DNA of 14,576 nt from positions 1 through 14,576 of the forward strand of contig JAEEVB010000030.1 of NCBI GenBank assembly GCA_016287065.1, written 5' to 3'. The notes under the pieces were generated by a model, which was given only the letters and a program-made list of their open reading frames with translations, ran no database searches and was not told where the DNA came from. The position numbers and the translations under genes were made by a program. Each line of letters begins with the position of its first letter. Positions within the stretch are counted from its first letter, which is position 1. This DNA comes from Muribaculaceae bacterium. GTDB lineage: Bacteria; Bacteroidota; Bacteroidia; Bacteroidales; Muribaculaceae. This document shows positions 1-7,926 of the stretch, piece after piece.

Positions 1-754
1 TGGCGATGAGTTCCTTGGCAAGCTGCATGTGGCTTGTAGCACCACGGCTTGTGGGATCGTAAAGAATGGCAGGCAGGCCGTGGCTGGGGGCCTCGCTGAG
101 CCTGATGTTGCGCGGAATGACGGTGGTGAATACCATGTCGCCGAAGTGAGTCTTCCGTTCCTCATATATCTGGTTGGCAAGGCGCAAGCGGGCGTCGTAC
201 ATGGTGAGCAGGAAGCCCTCGATGCGCAAGGCGGGGTTCAGCTTCGACTTGATGATGCGCACGGTGTTGAGCAACTTGCTGATGCCCTCGAGGGCAAAGT
301 ACTCGGCTTGCACGGGTATGATGACTGAGTGTGCCGCGGTGAGTGCGTTGACGGTGATGAGTCCCAGCGAAGGGCTGCAGTCGATGAGCACATAGTCGTA
401 ATCGGCCATCACATCGTTGAGCATGGCCTGCATCACCTTTTCGCGATGCGGCTTGTTGATGAGTTCGAGTTCGGCGCCCACGAGGTCGATTCTGGAACCG
501 AGCACGTCGAGCCCTTCGACACAAGATGACACTTGCGCCCCCTTCACGGGATAGTCGTCGACGAGGCACTCGTAGACCGATGTGGAGAGTTGCTTGGGGT
601 CGATTCCCAAGCCTGAAGTTGCGTTGGCTTGCGGGTCGGCATCGATGAGTAGCACTTTCTTTTTGTTCACAGCCAACGAGGCAGCAAGATTGATGGCGGT
701 GGTAGTTTTACCCACACCTCCCTTTTGATTTGCTATAGCAATAATACGTCCCAT
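1..754 (-). CDS. parA: ParA/Soj chromosome-partitioning ATPase (3' end outside window)
   Basis: This is a deviant Walker-type ATPase that binds DNA non-specifically when ATP-bound and works with ParB at parS sites to segregate the chromosome origin. Read on the minus strand from the ATG at 754, the protein begins MGRIIAIANQKGGVGKTT. The deviant P-loop is at residues 11-18 with signature lysine K11 and K16. The A' motif DADPQAN spans residues 38-44, Walker B VLIDCSPS is at 122-129 with D125, and IPVQAEYFALEG follows. The window holds 251 codons without a stop. The family is usually about 250-260 aa, so only a few residues are likely missing. The start has no Shine-Dalgarno sequence, as is normal in Bacteroidota. 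parB would be expected just beyond the left edge, but that is inference from the usual gene order. Identification is firm; chromosomal rather than plasmid origin is inferred from the housekeeping neighbours. Confidence 0.95.
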   Translation of the reverse strand, partial: MGRIIAIANQKGGVGKTTTAINLAASLAVNKKKVLLIDADPQANATSGLGIDPKQLSTSVYECLVDDYPVKGAQVSSCVEGLDVLGSRIDLVGAELELINKPHREKVMQAMLNDVMADYDYVLIDCSPSLGLITVNALTAAHSVIIPVQAEYFALEGISKLLNTVRIIKSKLNPALRIEGFLLTMYDARLRLANQIYEERKTHFGDMVFTTVIPRNIRLSEAPSHGLPAILYDPTSRGATSHMQLAKELIA

Positions 755-780
755 TTTTTCTTACATAATAAATTTGAGTA

Positions 781-788
781 CAAAGGAA
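781..788 (-). promoter_or_regulatory. Possible -7 box for parA
   Basis: On the minus strand this reads TTCCTTTG, one mismatch from the Bacteroidota -7 consensus TAnnTTTG. It lies about 27 nt upstream of the parA ATG, which would give a leader of roughly 20 nt. No good -33 TTG element is seen at the usual spacing, so this is a weak call. Confidence 0.35.
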
Positions 789-954
789 TTATTTTTTTAC
801 GAGAAAACAGCTGATTTTAGTATGAATTTGCTTAAAATGTTGACAAATCACGTTTTTTGTTAATAACTATACATAATTACGTCACTAAAAAACATTAAAA
901 ACCGATGCAAACGAGCAAAAAAGTTGTATTTTAAGAAATAAATTGTGAAATTTG

Positions 955-962
955 TAGCTTTG
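955..962 (+). promoter_or_regulatory. -7 promoter box of the metalloprotease array
   Basis: TAGCTTTG is an exact match to the Bacteroidota -7 consensus TAnnTTTG. It sits 106 nt before the ATG of the first protease gene, so the transcript would carry a leader of about 100 nt. A clear -33 TTG at 19-21 nt spacing is not present; the nearest TTG further upstream is at 924-926. The rest of the 755-1068 gap is AT-rich and holds no gene. Confidence 0.55.
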
Positions 963-1024
963 TATTGCTGTCTACCGCCCTATTTGTGGCTGAAGATGCA
1001 AAAGCATAGATTATAATAACAACC

Positions 1025-1043
1025 TCATTGCCGTAGGTAATGA
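1025..1043 (+). other. Small hairpin in the protease leader
   Basis: TCATTGCC, a 3-nt loop GTA, then GGTAATGA: an 8-bp stem with one G-U pair, ending 25 nt before the first protease start codon. A second, weaker 4-bp hairpin (ATGC-AAAA-GCAT) is at 996-1007. Either could affect translation or mRNA stability. No known riboswitch or leader family is recognised, and chance is possible. Confidence 0.3.
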
Positions 1044-1068
1044 ACTAAAAAATACATACTTAAAAACT

Positions 1069-3288
1069 ATGAAAAAATTCTTGACCTTGATTGCTGCAGC
1101 CCTGTTGGGTGCAAATGCGGCTTTTGCCATTCCTGCCAGTCCTTATCCCTTTGTAGTGACACAACCCGATGGCAGACAAATCACCTTGAAAATCAATGGT
1201 GACGAACGTTACAACTTCTACACCACGGTTGACGGTTACACCGTGATGCAAAATAAAGCCGGCTTCTATGTGTATGCCAAGAAAGACAACGGCAACCTTG
1301 TTGCCACCAGCACCATAGCCCGCAATGCCGAGGAGCGCAGTGCCGCCGAAGTGGCGATGCTCAACCAGATAGGTAAGCGCATCACCGACAGCCACAAGGT
1401 GGAAGGAGCCCAGAAACTGCGTGCCGCTCAAGAAGAGATGATGAAAAGCAAGGCTATCAACTACAGCCAATTCAAGGGTTTGGTACTGCTGGTAGAGTTT
1501 AATGACTGCAGTTTCTCGCGCAGTGATGTGGTGGACTTTTACCAGAAGATGATTAATCAGCCCAACTACACTGGCTATACCAACGAAAACGGGACGACAA
1601 ATGCCTATGGCAAGTTCACTGGCAGCGTGCGCGACTACTTCTACGACAACAGTTACGAGACCTTTGATCCCCACTTTGACGTAGTGGGCCCCATCAAACT
1701 CACGGACTATAGCGCGAACTCGGCCAACCAGACGAACGTGCGCCCCCTTATCACTGCTGCCCTCTCCCAAGCCAACGCCGAAGTGGACTATAGCCAGTAT
1801 GACCTTGACAAAGATGGTAGAGTTGATATATTTTACATTATCTTTGCCGGTGTAGGTTCTAATACAGGTGAGGCTCCTCAGCATGTATGGCCTCATGCCA
1901 GCTACCTGTGGCCTATGGTTAGTTATGATGGTGTGCGCCTGGGTCGCTATGCCTGCTCCTGCGAGCTGTATTCTCAATATGCCAACATCATTGATGGTAT
2001 AGGCACCATGTGCCATGAGTTCAGCCATGTGCTGGGCCTTCCTGACCTGTACGACACAAACTACGAAGAAGATGGTCAGGCGCTCACTCCCAGCACCTAC
2101 GAAATTATGGACGGCGGCGGCTACAACAACTTAGGCCGCACTCCGGCAGGTTACTCGGCCTATGACAAATACTCGCTCGAGTTTGCCCCAGTAAACGTTA
2201 TCACCGAGCCGGGAACTTATACCCTTCACCCCCTGTCGACCCATCAAGAACTCTACAAAATACCCTCTCCCATTAAAAATGAGTTCTTCTTGCTTGAAAA
2301 CCGCCAGACGAGTGGCAAATGGGATGCCTACATCCCTGGTCACGGCATGCTTGTGGCCCGTGTCGACTCCACCAACTCGAGCGTATGGTCAGGCAATAGC
2401 GTGAACGATAACCCCACTCGACTCTATTACCAGATTCTGCGCGCCGGCAATGCCACCGATGGCGATGGTGTGCCCAGCGACCCATTCCCCGGCACCAAGA
2501 GCGTTACGATGATTACCAATGCCACGATGCCCAACCTCAAGACATGGAACGGTACCGAAAATGACTTTAGTATTACAAGCATACAGGAAGAAGACGAAAT
2601 CATAACTTTCACTGTAATTAATGCCGACGACATACTGAACGATGTTGAAGACTTTGAAGAGATGCCCACCACTACCAGCACATCAGAGAAGGACGTGGCA
2701 GGCAAGTGGGCCAACTGGTCGTTTACCAAGAGCAACGTCACCGCTCCCGGCGCAGGCAAGTGCAACGGAGAACACTCGGTACAGATGAAGTTGCCAAGCC
2801 TCATCGAGAGCAGTGACACCTACTATGATGCTTACCAGCTGTCGGTGAAAGTGTTTAACACGACAACAACCGATGCCAAACTTGCCCTTTCATACTCTGA
2901 AGATGGGGGCAGCACTTGGACTACCGCCAAATCGTCTACCGGCGAGACGGCCATCACCATTGCCAAGAAGACTGAAGCCATCCCGACGTGGATGATTTCG
3001 ACAAACAAAAATACAGCCACGCGCTATCGCATTCAGCAGACCGCTGGCAACAAGACCTCAGCCATTTATATCGACGACGTCACTATCTACTACAACGAAA
3101 AAGGCTCAGGCCTGCTGAAAGGTGATGTGGACCGCAACGGCAAGGTGAACGTGAGCGATGTGACCACACTGGTGAACATGATTCTGGGCGTTATCCCGAC
3201 AGACCAAGAAGTGGCCGACGTGAACGGTGATGGCAAGGTGAACGTGAGCGACGTGACTGCACTCATCAACATCATATTGGGAATTTAA
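1069..3288 (+). CDS. Secreted M6-family zinc metalloprotease with dockerin-like C-terminus (copy 1)
   Basis: This is a predicted extracellular endopeptidase of the M6 (immune inhibitor A-like) family, 739 aa. A Sec signal peptide covers residues 1-20 with cleavage after AFA. A propeptide-like region at about 21-130 carries the array-wide motifs QPDG, GDE, DGYT and YVYA. The catalytic domain starts near KGLVLLVEFND (about 136). It contains a calcium-loop-like DLDKDGRVD (245-253), the zinc site HEFSHVLGLPD with H316, E317, H320 and D326, and a Met-turn candidate IMDGG (M347). A beta-sandwich module spans about 525-680, from VEDFEEM to YIDDVTIYY. Two dockerin-like calcium loops follow at 686-697 and 717-728. 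It is the first gene of a three-gene array, 13 bp from the next. No Por/T9SS-type C-terminal sorting domain is seen. All catalytic residues are present, so activity is expected; the substrate is unknown. Confidence 0.9.
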   Translation: MKKFLTLIAAALLGANAAFAIPASPYPFVVTQPDGRQITLKINGDERYNFYTTVDGYTVMQNKAGFYVYAKKDNGNLVATSTIARNAEERSAAEVAMLNQIGKRITDSHKVEGAQKLRAAQEEMMKSKAINYSQFKGLVLLVEFNDCSFSRSDVVDFYQKMINQPNYTGYTNENGTTNAYGKFTGSVRDYFYDNSYETFDPHFDVVGPIKLTDYSANSANQTNVRPLITAALSQANAEVDYSQYDLDKDGRVDIFYIIFAGVGSNTGEAPQHVWPHASYLWPMVSYDGVRLGRYACSCELYSQYANIIDGIGTMCHEFSHVLGLPDLYDTNYEEDGQALTPSTYEIMDGGGYNNLGRTPAGYSAYDKYSLEFAPVNVITEPGTYTLHPLSTHQELYKIPSPIKNEFFLLENRQTSGKWDAYIPGHGMLVARVDSTNSSVWSGNSVNDNPTRLYYQILRAGNATDGDGVPSDPFPGTKSVTMITNATMPNLKTWNGTENDFSITSIQEEDEIITFTVINADDILNDVEDFEEMPTTTSTSEKDVAGKWANWSFTKSNVTAPGAGKCNGEHSVQMKLPSLIESSDTYYDAYQLSVKVFNTTTTDAKLALSYSEDGGSTWTTAKSSTGETAITIAKKTEAIPTWMISTNKNTATRYRIQQTAGNKTSAIYIDDVTIYYNEKGSGLLKGDVDRNGKVNVSDVTTLVNMILGVIPTDQEVADVNGDGKVNVSDVTALINIILGI
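3121..3285 (+). repeat. Dockerin-like repeat pair, protease 1
   Basis: These codons specify two copies of a calcium-loop plus helix unit, DVDRNGKVNVSD and DVNGDGKVNVSD, each followed by a V-T-x-L-hydrophobic-N helix ending in ILG. At DNA level the two copies share an identical 19-nt core at 3139-3157 and 3232-3250, which recurs nearly unchanged in the next two genes. Confidence 0.8.
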
Positions 3289-3301
3289 ACTACACAAACT
3301 A

Positions 3302-5497
3302 ATGAAGAAACTACTGTCTGCAATCGCACTTGCCACCGTCGCACTGTTTCAGGCGCAAGCCATTCCGGCTTACCCCTTCCCTGTAACAGTAACACAACCC
3401 GATGGCACAACGCTCACCCTGCTCGGGCATGGTGACGAGTTTTATAACTACACCACGACCGAGGATGGCTACACGCTGCTCAAGAATGAGGCAGGAAGCT
3501 ACGTCTACGCCCTCAAACGCAACGGTACACTCCAGCCCAGTACTGTGGTGGCTCATGACCCGGCACTGCGTGATGCTGGCGAGTTGAATTTTCTGCAAAC
3601 CGTCGGCAAGCGGCTTATCGACGAGCCAAAAGTGGCTGCAGCCAGAAAAGCAAAACAAGTTGAATATGCCCCTTCTTCCCCACAGGGCATATCGAACAAC
3701 TACATGAACTACAGGGGACTCATTATCCTCATCAACTATACCGATGTTCAGTTCTCGCGCAGTGATGCTGCCGAGCTGTATGATCACATGTTTAATGATG
3801 AGGGCTATACCGGTTTCACCAACGAAGACGGAACTCCTAATGCCTATGGCAAGTTCACGGGTAGCGTTCGCGACTACTACTACGATAATTCAAACGGCAT
3901 TTTCCAGCCACATTTTGACGTGGTGGGACCTTTGAATGTGAACTACAAATCGACCGATGGACGCAACAAGGCCAAAAACATCTTCAACGCTGCCGTGCAG
4001 GCTGCTCATGCTGAAGGTGTGGATTGGAGCAGATATGATGCCGACAACAATGGCATGGTTGACATGGTCTACTTCATGGTGGCTGGCTATGGCTCCAACG
4101 TGGTCGGAAACGCCAGCAATCTGCTGTGGCCCCACAAATCATCGCTGCAATTAAGGGTAGGTAGCTATTGGGTTACCGTTTATGCCTCCTCTACCGAGAT
4201 GAGCGGCAGCGAGGGCTCGGGAAGACTGGACGGTATTGGCACCGTGTGCCATGAGTTCACTCATGTGCTGGGATTCCCCGACCTCTACGACACCAACTAC
4301 GAGACCGACGGACAGAGTCACCATCCTGGCGACTGGGACATTATGGCAGGAGGCGGCTATCTGAACAACAGTCGCACACCTGCCGGCTACTCGGCCTTCG
4401 AGAAATATGCCCTGGGCTTTGTCATGCCTCAGAGAATAACCGGCGAAGGTAATTTTACGTTGCATCCGCTGGGTGACACGCACGAGAGCTACCTGCTGCC
4501 CACGTCGAAGGCCAAGGAATACTTCCTGCTCGAGAACCGTCAGAAGAAAAGCAAATGGGATGCCTACCTGCCTGGTCACGGTATGCTCGTGGTCAGGGTA
4601 GACTCTACCGAGTCGTGGTCGAATGGCGTGAACACCAACCCCGCGCATAATCACTATGTGCTGCTGCGTGCTGGCGGAAGCACATCGGGAGCCAAAGCTT
4701 CTGACCCATTCCCCGGGACCTCCAACGTGTTATATCTCTCCAACACGACCCCAGCCAACCTCCAGAACTGGAATGGGGCACACAACGAGTATGTGATTCA
4801 CAGCATTCAAGAGAACAACGGAATCATTACATTCACCACCTTGAAAGAGACCAATGTGAAGTGTGAAGTGGAAGACTTCGAGAGCATGCCCGTGACAGCG
4901 GCATCTGGAGCTACCGGTGTCGAAGGACAGTTCTCGACATGGGACTTCGCGAAGTGCAACGTCGTCACGCCTCCCGAAGGAATCGGTAACGGTGTGCATG
5001 CAGTGGCTATGAAAAAACCCTGTTCGATCACCATGACCGAGACGCTCGACAAAGACATTTATATGGTAACTGCCGACTTTAATAATGCTACCAGCACCGA
5101 TGCCAAATTTGTGCTTTCCTACTCAATGGACGAGGGCCAGACCTGGAGAACGGCCTATCCTAGCGATGTGGTGGTGCCCGGCAAAACCGAGACAACCGCC
5201 TACTGGCTCGTGGATGCATCGGTAGGTGCCCGCATACGCATTAACCAGACGGCAGGTGCCAGTGCCACGAAGGTGTATCTCGACGACCTCACCATATATC
5301 ATAACGGCGACCTCAAATTGATTCTCGGCGACGTGAACTTCGACGGTCGAGTGAATGTGAGCGACGTGACCGAACTCGTGAACATGATACTGGGTGTGGT
5401 TGAGATGGAGCCCCTGCTGGGCGACGTGAACGGCGACGGCAAGGTGAATGTGAGCGACGTGACCGCCCTCATCAACATCATTCTAGGAGTAAAATAA
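3302..5497 (+). CDS. Secreted M6-family zinc metalloprotease with dockerin-like C-terminus (copy 2)
   Basis: This is a 731-aa paralogue of the preceding protease, with the same domain order. The signal peptide is residues 1-20, cleaved after AQA. The propeptide-like region has QPDGTTLTL, GDEFYNY and EDGYTLL. The M6 catalytic domain carries the zinc motif HEFTHVLGFPD (H317, E318, H321, D327), an Asp/Asn-rich loop DADNNGMVD (246-254) and a Met-turn IMAGG (M348). The beta-sandwich spans about 523-672, and dockerin-like loops are at 677-688 and 708-719. The ATG lies 13 bp after the stop of copy 1, so the two are almost certainly co-transcribed. No Shine-Dalgarno sequence is seen. At three catalytic or accessory stretches it differs from copies 1 and 3, which share long identical DNA there. 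It is presumably secreted and active; target proteins are not predictable. Confidence 0.9.
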   Translation: MKKLLSAIALATVALFQAQAIPAYPFPVTVTQPDGTTLTLLGHGDEFYNYTTTEDGYTLLKNEAGSYVYALKRNGTLQPSTVVAHDPALRDAGELNFLQTVGKRLIDEPKVAAARKAKQVEYAPSSPQGISNNYMNYRGLIILINYTDVQFSRSDAAELYDHMFNDEGYTGFTNEDGTPNAYGKFTGSVRDYYYDNSNGIFQPHFDVVGPLNVNYKSTDGRNKAKNIFNAAVQAAHAEGVDWSRYDADNNGMVDMVYFMVAGYGSNVVGNASNLLWPHKSSLQLRVGSYWVTVYASSTEMSGSEGSGRLDGIGTVCHEFTHVLGFPDLYDTNYETDGQSHHPGDWDIMAGGGYLNNSRTPAGYSAFEKYALGFVMPQRITGEGNFTLHPLGDTHESYLLPTSKAKEYFLLENRQKKSKWDAYLPGHGMLVVRVDSTESWSNGVNTNPAHNHYVLLRAGGSTSGAKASDPFPGTSNVLYLSNTTPANLQNWNGAHNEYVIHSIQENNGIITFTTLKETNVKCEVEDFESMPVTAASGATGVEGQFSTWDFAKCNVVTPPEGIGNGVHAVAMKKPCSITMTETLDKDIYMVTADFNNATSTDAKFVLSYSMDEGQTWRTAYPSDVVVPGKTETTAYWLVDASVGARIRINQTAGASATKVYLDDLTIYHNGDLKLILGDVNFDGRVNVSDVTELVNMILGVVEMEPLLGDVNGDGKVNVSDVTALINIILGVK
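5327..5494 (+). repeat. Dockerin-like repeat pair, protease 2
   Basis: The units are DVNFDGRVNVSD and DVNGDGKVNVSD, separated by a short linker. The second DNA copy (core from 5438) is nearly identical to the cores in the neighbouring genes; the first copy (core from 5345) differs by a few bases. Confidence 0.8.
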
Positions 5498-5532
5498 GAC
5501 AATTACACATATCTATAACAACTAATTAGAAA

Positions 5533-7749
5533 ATGAGAAGTAATATAATTAAAACGGTGGCAACAGCATGCCTGTTGCTAGCGTTTTCAACGATGACCGT
5601 TGAGCAGGCTGTTGCCGAACCGGCACATCCGCACCCCGTTACCATCAGTCAGCCCGACGGCACTTCGCTCACCCTGAAACTGGTGGGTGACGAGTTCTAT
5701 CACTTCAACACTACTGCCGATGGCTACACGCTGCTCCAGAACAAAGAGGGCTACTACGTGTATGCCCAGCAGCAAGGCGAGAACATCGTGCCTTCGCAGG
5801 TAGTGGCACATGATGCCAGCCAGCGCAATGCAGCCGAGCAGGCCTTTGTGAGCAAATTGCCCAAACACCTGACCACAACCCCATCGGTGAAGCGAGCACA
5901 AAAACTGCGCGCCACCCGCGATGGCCAGGCCAAGGAAGAGCAGTTCGACTACACCAAGTTCAAGGGCCTAGTGGTGCTTATTAACTACACCGACAGGCAA
6001 TTTAACCTCAGTGATGCCAATGCCTTCTATGACGACATGCTCAACACGCATAACTACACTGGCTTTTCGATCAACAACAGATGGCAGAGTTGCCCGGGCA
6101 GTGTTCGCGACTACTTCTACGACAATTCAAACGGCATGTTTGACCCCCACTTCGATGTGCTCGGTCCTGTGAATGTGGACTATACCTGCACTACCCCACA
6201 AGGTTCAAGCAATGCAAGTGGCATCTTCAAGGCTGCGCTGGATGCAGTGGACGATGAAGTCGACTTCAGCCAATATGACACCGACGGCGACAGTTTCGTA
6301 GACATGGTGTTCTTCATCGTAGCCGGTTACTCGGCCAGCTATAGCGGCAACAACAACGATTATCTATGGCCTCACAAGTATGTCCTCATCAACCCTGCCA
6401 CCTACTCCTATTATGACTATGATAACGTGTATATCGGCACTTATGCCTGCTCTACCGAGATATATGGTTGGGAATCCTATGGTTACACGATGCCTGCCGG
6501 TATTGGTACCATTTGCCATGAGTTCAGCCATGTGCTGGGCCTGCCCGACTTCTACGATACCGACTATGGTGCAAACGGCCAGAGCAATCACCCCGACGAC
6601 TGGGACGTGATGGCAGGAGGTTCACATTCCAACTATGGCCGCATACCCGTGGGCTACTCCATTTTTGAGCGCTATGCCCTGGGCTTTGCACAACCCACCG
6701 AAATCACCACTACGGGCAACTACACCTTGCGCAATGTGGCTACGCACAACGAGGGTTACATATTGCGCACTCCCGTCGATAACGAATACTTCATCATGGA
6801 GAATCGCCAGCAGAGCGGCAAGTGGGACCAGGCCCTGCCCGGTCACGGCATGCTTGTGGCCCGTGTCGACAGTACCAATGCTGATGTGTGGTGGAGCAAT
6901 AGTGTGAACGACGACCCCAGGCACAATTATTATGAAATCGTGCGTGCCGGCAACGGCAACGGAGCCAGTGGCAGCGACCCCTTCCCGGGAACAGCCGGTG
7001 TGACCGAAATCACTAACGTGTCAACTCCCAGCCTTCTCACCTGGGGTGGCGTGTTCAACCCGTACAATATCCTGAACATTCAGGAGAACGGCGGCATCAT
7101 CACCTTTGAAGTGAAGAGTGAAGACGAGATTACATCGATTGTAGAAGACTTTGAGGCCATGAGCGTGGGCACTCCCAGTGAGCCTCTCAAGGGTAATTTT
7201 GCCACTTGGTCGTTCACCAAGAGCACCGTGGCTGCTCCCGGCGCAGGCAAGTGCAACGGCGAACATGCAGCCTCGATGGTCACCCCGTCGGCTGTGTCGA
7301 TGGAAACACCAATCGGCATCAACCTCTACACGATGAACGTGACCTTCTTCAACCCCACCACTACCGAGGCCAAGTATAAACTCTACTACCGCACCTCGCC
7401 CGACTCGGCGTGGGTGGATGCCAAACTCGACGACGTCTTTGTGCCCTCCCGCTCTCAAGCAACGGTCAACTGGTCGGTGGGCAAATTCGGCAAAGCAATG
7501 TTCCGCATTCAGCAGTATGCCGGTAGCAAGACTGCCAAGACCTATATCGACGACATCACCTTCTATTGCATTCGCGAAACGGGCGATGTGAACCTCGACG
7601 GCAAGGTGAATGTGAGCGACGTGACGGCACTGATCAACATGATTTTGGGTATCACTCCGAAGTATGAATTATTGTCGGATTTGAACGGTGACGGCAAGGT
7701 GAACGTGAGCGACGTAACCGCCCTCATCAACAAGATATTGGGCATGTGA
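5533..7749 (+). CDS. Secreted M6-family zinc metalloprotease with dockerin-like C-terminus (copy 3)
   Basis: This is the third paralogue, 738 aa. The signal peptide is longer (about residues 1-28, ending in AVA). The early cysteine at residue 13 precedes the hydrophobic core and is not a lipobox, so a lipoprotein is unlikely. The mature region begins with EPAHPHPV and the shared QPDGTSLTL and GDEFYHF motifs. The M6 zinc site is HEFSHVLGLPD (H329, E330, H333, D339), the calcium-loop-like segment is DTDGDSFVD (249-257), and the Met-turn candidate is VMAGG (M360). The beta-sandwich covers about 537-682 and dockerin-like loops are at 685-696 and 716-727. The stretch before GSVRDYF is diverged from copies 1 and 2, lacking their NAYGKFT segment. 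It starts 35 bp after copy 2 and is followed by an intrinsic terminator, so it probably closes the operon. Confidence 0.9.
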   Translation: MRSNIIKTVATACLLLAFSTMTVEQAVAEPAHPHPVTISQPDGTSLTLKLVGDEFYHFNTTADGYTLLQNKEGYYVYAQQQGENIVPSQVVAHDASQRNAAEQAFVSKLPKHLTTTPSVKRAQKLRATRDGQAKEEQFDYTKFKGLVVLINYTDRQFNLSDANAFYDDMLNTHNYTGFSINNRWQSCPGSVRDYFYDNSNGMFDPHFDVLGPVNVDYTCTTPQGSSNASGIFKAALDAVDDEVDFSQYDTDGDSFVDMVFFIVAGYSASYSGNNNDYLWPHKYVLINPATYSYYDYDNVYIGTYACSTEIYGWESYGYTMPAGIGTICHEFSHVLGLPDFYDTDYGANGQSNHPDDWDVMAGGSHSNYGRIPVGYSIFERYALGFAQPTEITTTGNYTLRNVATHNEGYILRTPVDNEYFIMENRQQSGKWDQALPGHGMLVARVDSTNADVWWSNSVNDDPRHNYYEIVRAGNGNGASGSDPFPGTAGVTEITNVSTPSLLTWGGVFNPYNILNIQENGGIITFEVKSEDEITSIVEDFEAMSVGTPSEPLKGNFATWSFTKSTVAAPGAGKCNGEHAASMVTPSAVSMETPIGINLYTMNVTFFNPTTTEAKYKLYYRTSPDSAWVDAKLDDVFVPSRSQATVNWSVGKFGKAMFRIQQYAGSKTAKTYIDDITFYCIRETGDVNLDGKVNVSDVTALINMILGITPKYELLSDLNGDGKVNVSDVTALINKILGM
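7582..7746 (+). repeat. Dockerin-like repeat pair, protease 3
   Basis: The units are DVNLDGKVNVSD and DLNGDGKVNVSD, each followed by the VTALIN helix. Their DNA cores begin at 7600 and 7693 and are near-copies of those in the two upstream genes, making six copies across the array. Confidence 0.8.
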
Positions 7750-7750
7750 C

Positions 7751-7766
7751 TCACACTAGGGTGTGA
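7751..7766 (+). other. Short hairpin after the protease array
   Basis: TCACAC, loop TAGG, GTGTGA: a perfect 6-bp stem beginning two bases after the stop of the third protease gene. It overlaps an alternative 6-bp pairing, TAGGGT (7757-7762) with ACCCTA (7771-7776). There is no U-tract here, so it is not itself a terminator. Confidence 0.35.
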
Positions 7767-7791
7767 TACAACCCTATAGCCAAAACATAAG

Positions 7792-7826
7792 GATGGAGAC
7801 TGCGACAATCGGTCTCCATCTTTTTT
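7792..7826 (+). terminator. Rho-independent terminator of the protease array
   Basis: A perfect 9-bp stem, GATGGAGAC (7792-7800) with GTCTCCATC (7812-7820), an 11-nt loop, then six T residues. It lies about 42 nt after the third protease stop and separates the array from the following unit. Confidence 0.85.
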
Positions 7827-7878
7827 GCTGTTAACCGATATTTATATGGCTTTGTGCATGGGTTTCACGTTTTTTGTG

Positions 7879-7886
7879 TAACTTTG
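7879..7886 (+). promoter_or_regulatory. -7 promoter box of the radical SAM / LD-carboxypeptidase unit
   Basis: TAACTTTG exactly matches TAnnTTTG and lies 40 nt before the ATG at 7927. A TTTG at 7851-7854 could be the -33 element, but the spacing (24 nt) is longer than usual. Confidence 0.6.
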
Positions 7887-7926
7887 CTGAAAATAGTGAT
7901 TCAACCTAATAACACAATATAACGAT

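Noticed and set aside
846..866. Possible parS or origin motif near parA (TCACGT in AT-rich DNA)
   Set aside because: No palindromic completion and no DnaA-box cluster seen; an ordinary AT-rich promoter region explains it.
1060..2028. 322-codon minus-strand open frame under the first protease
   Set aside because: No recognisable domain, and it is fully antisense to the catalytic domain of a clear M6 protease.
5533..5620. Lipoprotein signal in protease 3
   Set aside because: The cysteine at residue 13 lies before the hydrophobic core and lacks a lipobox; a signal peptidase I site after AVA fits better.
7861..7882. Possible parS site (GTTTCACGT)
   Set aside because: Only the left half of the parS palindrome is present; the right half is a T-run.
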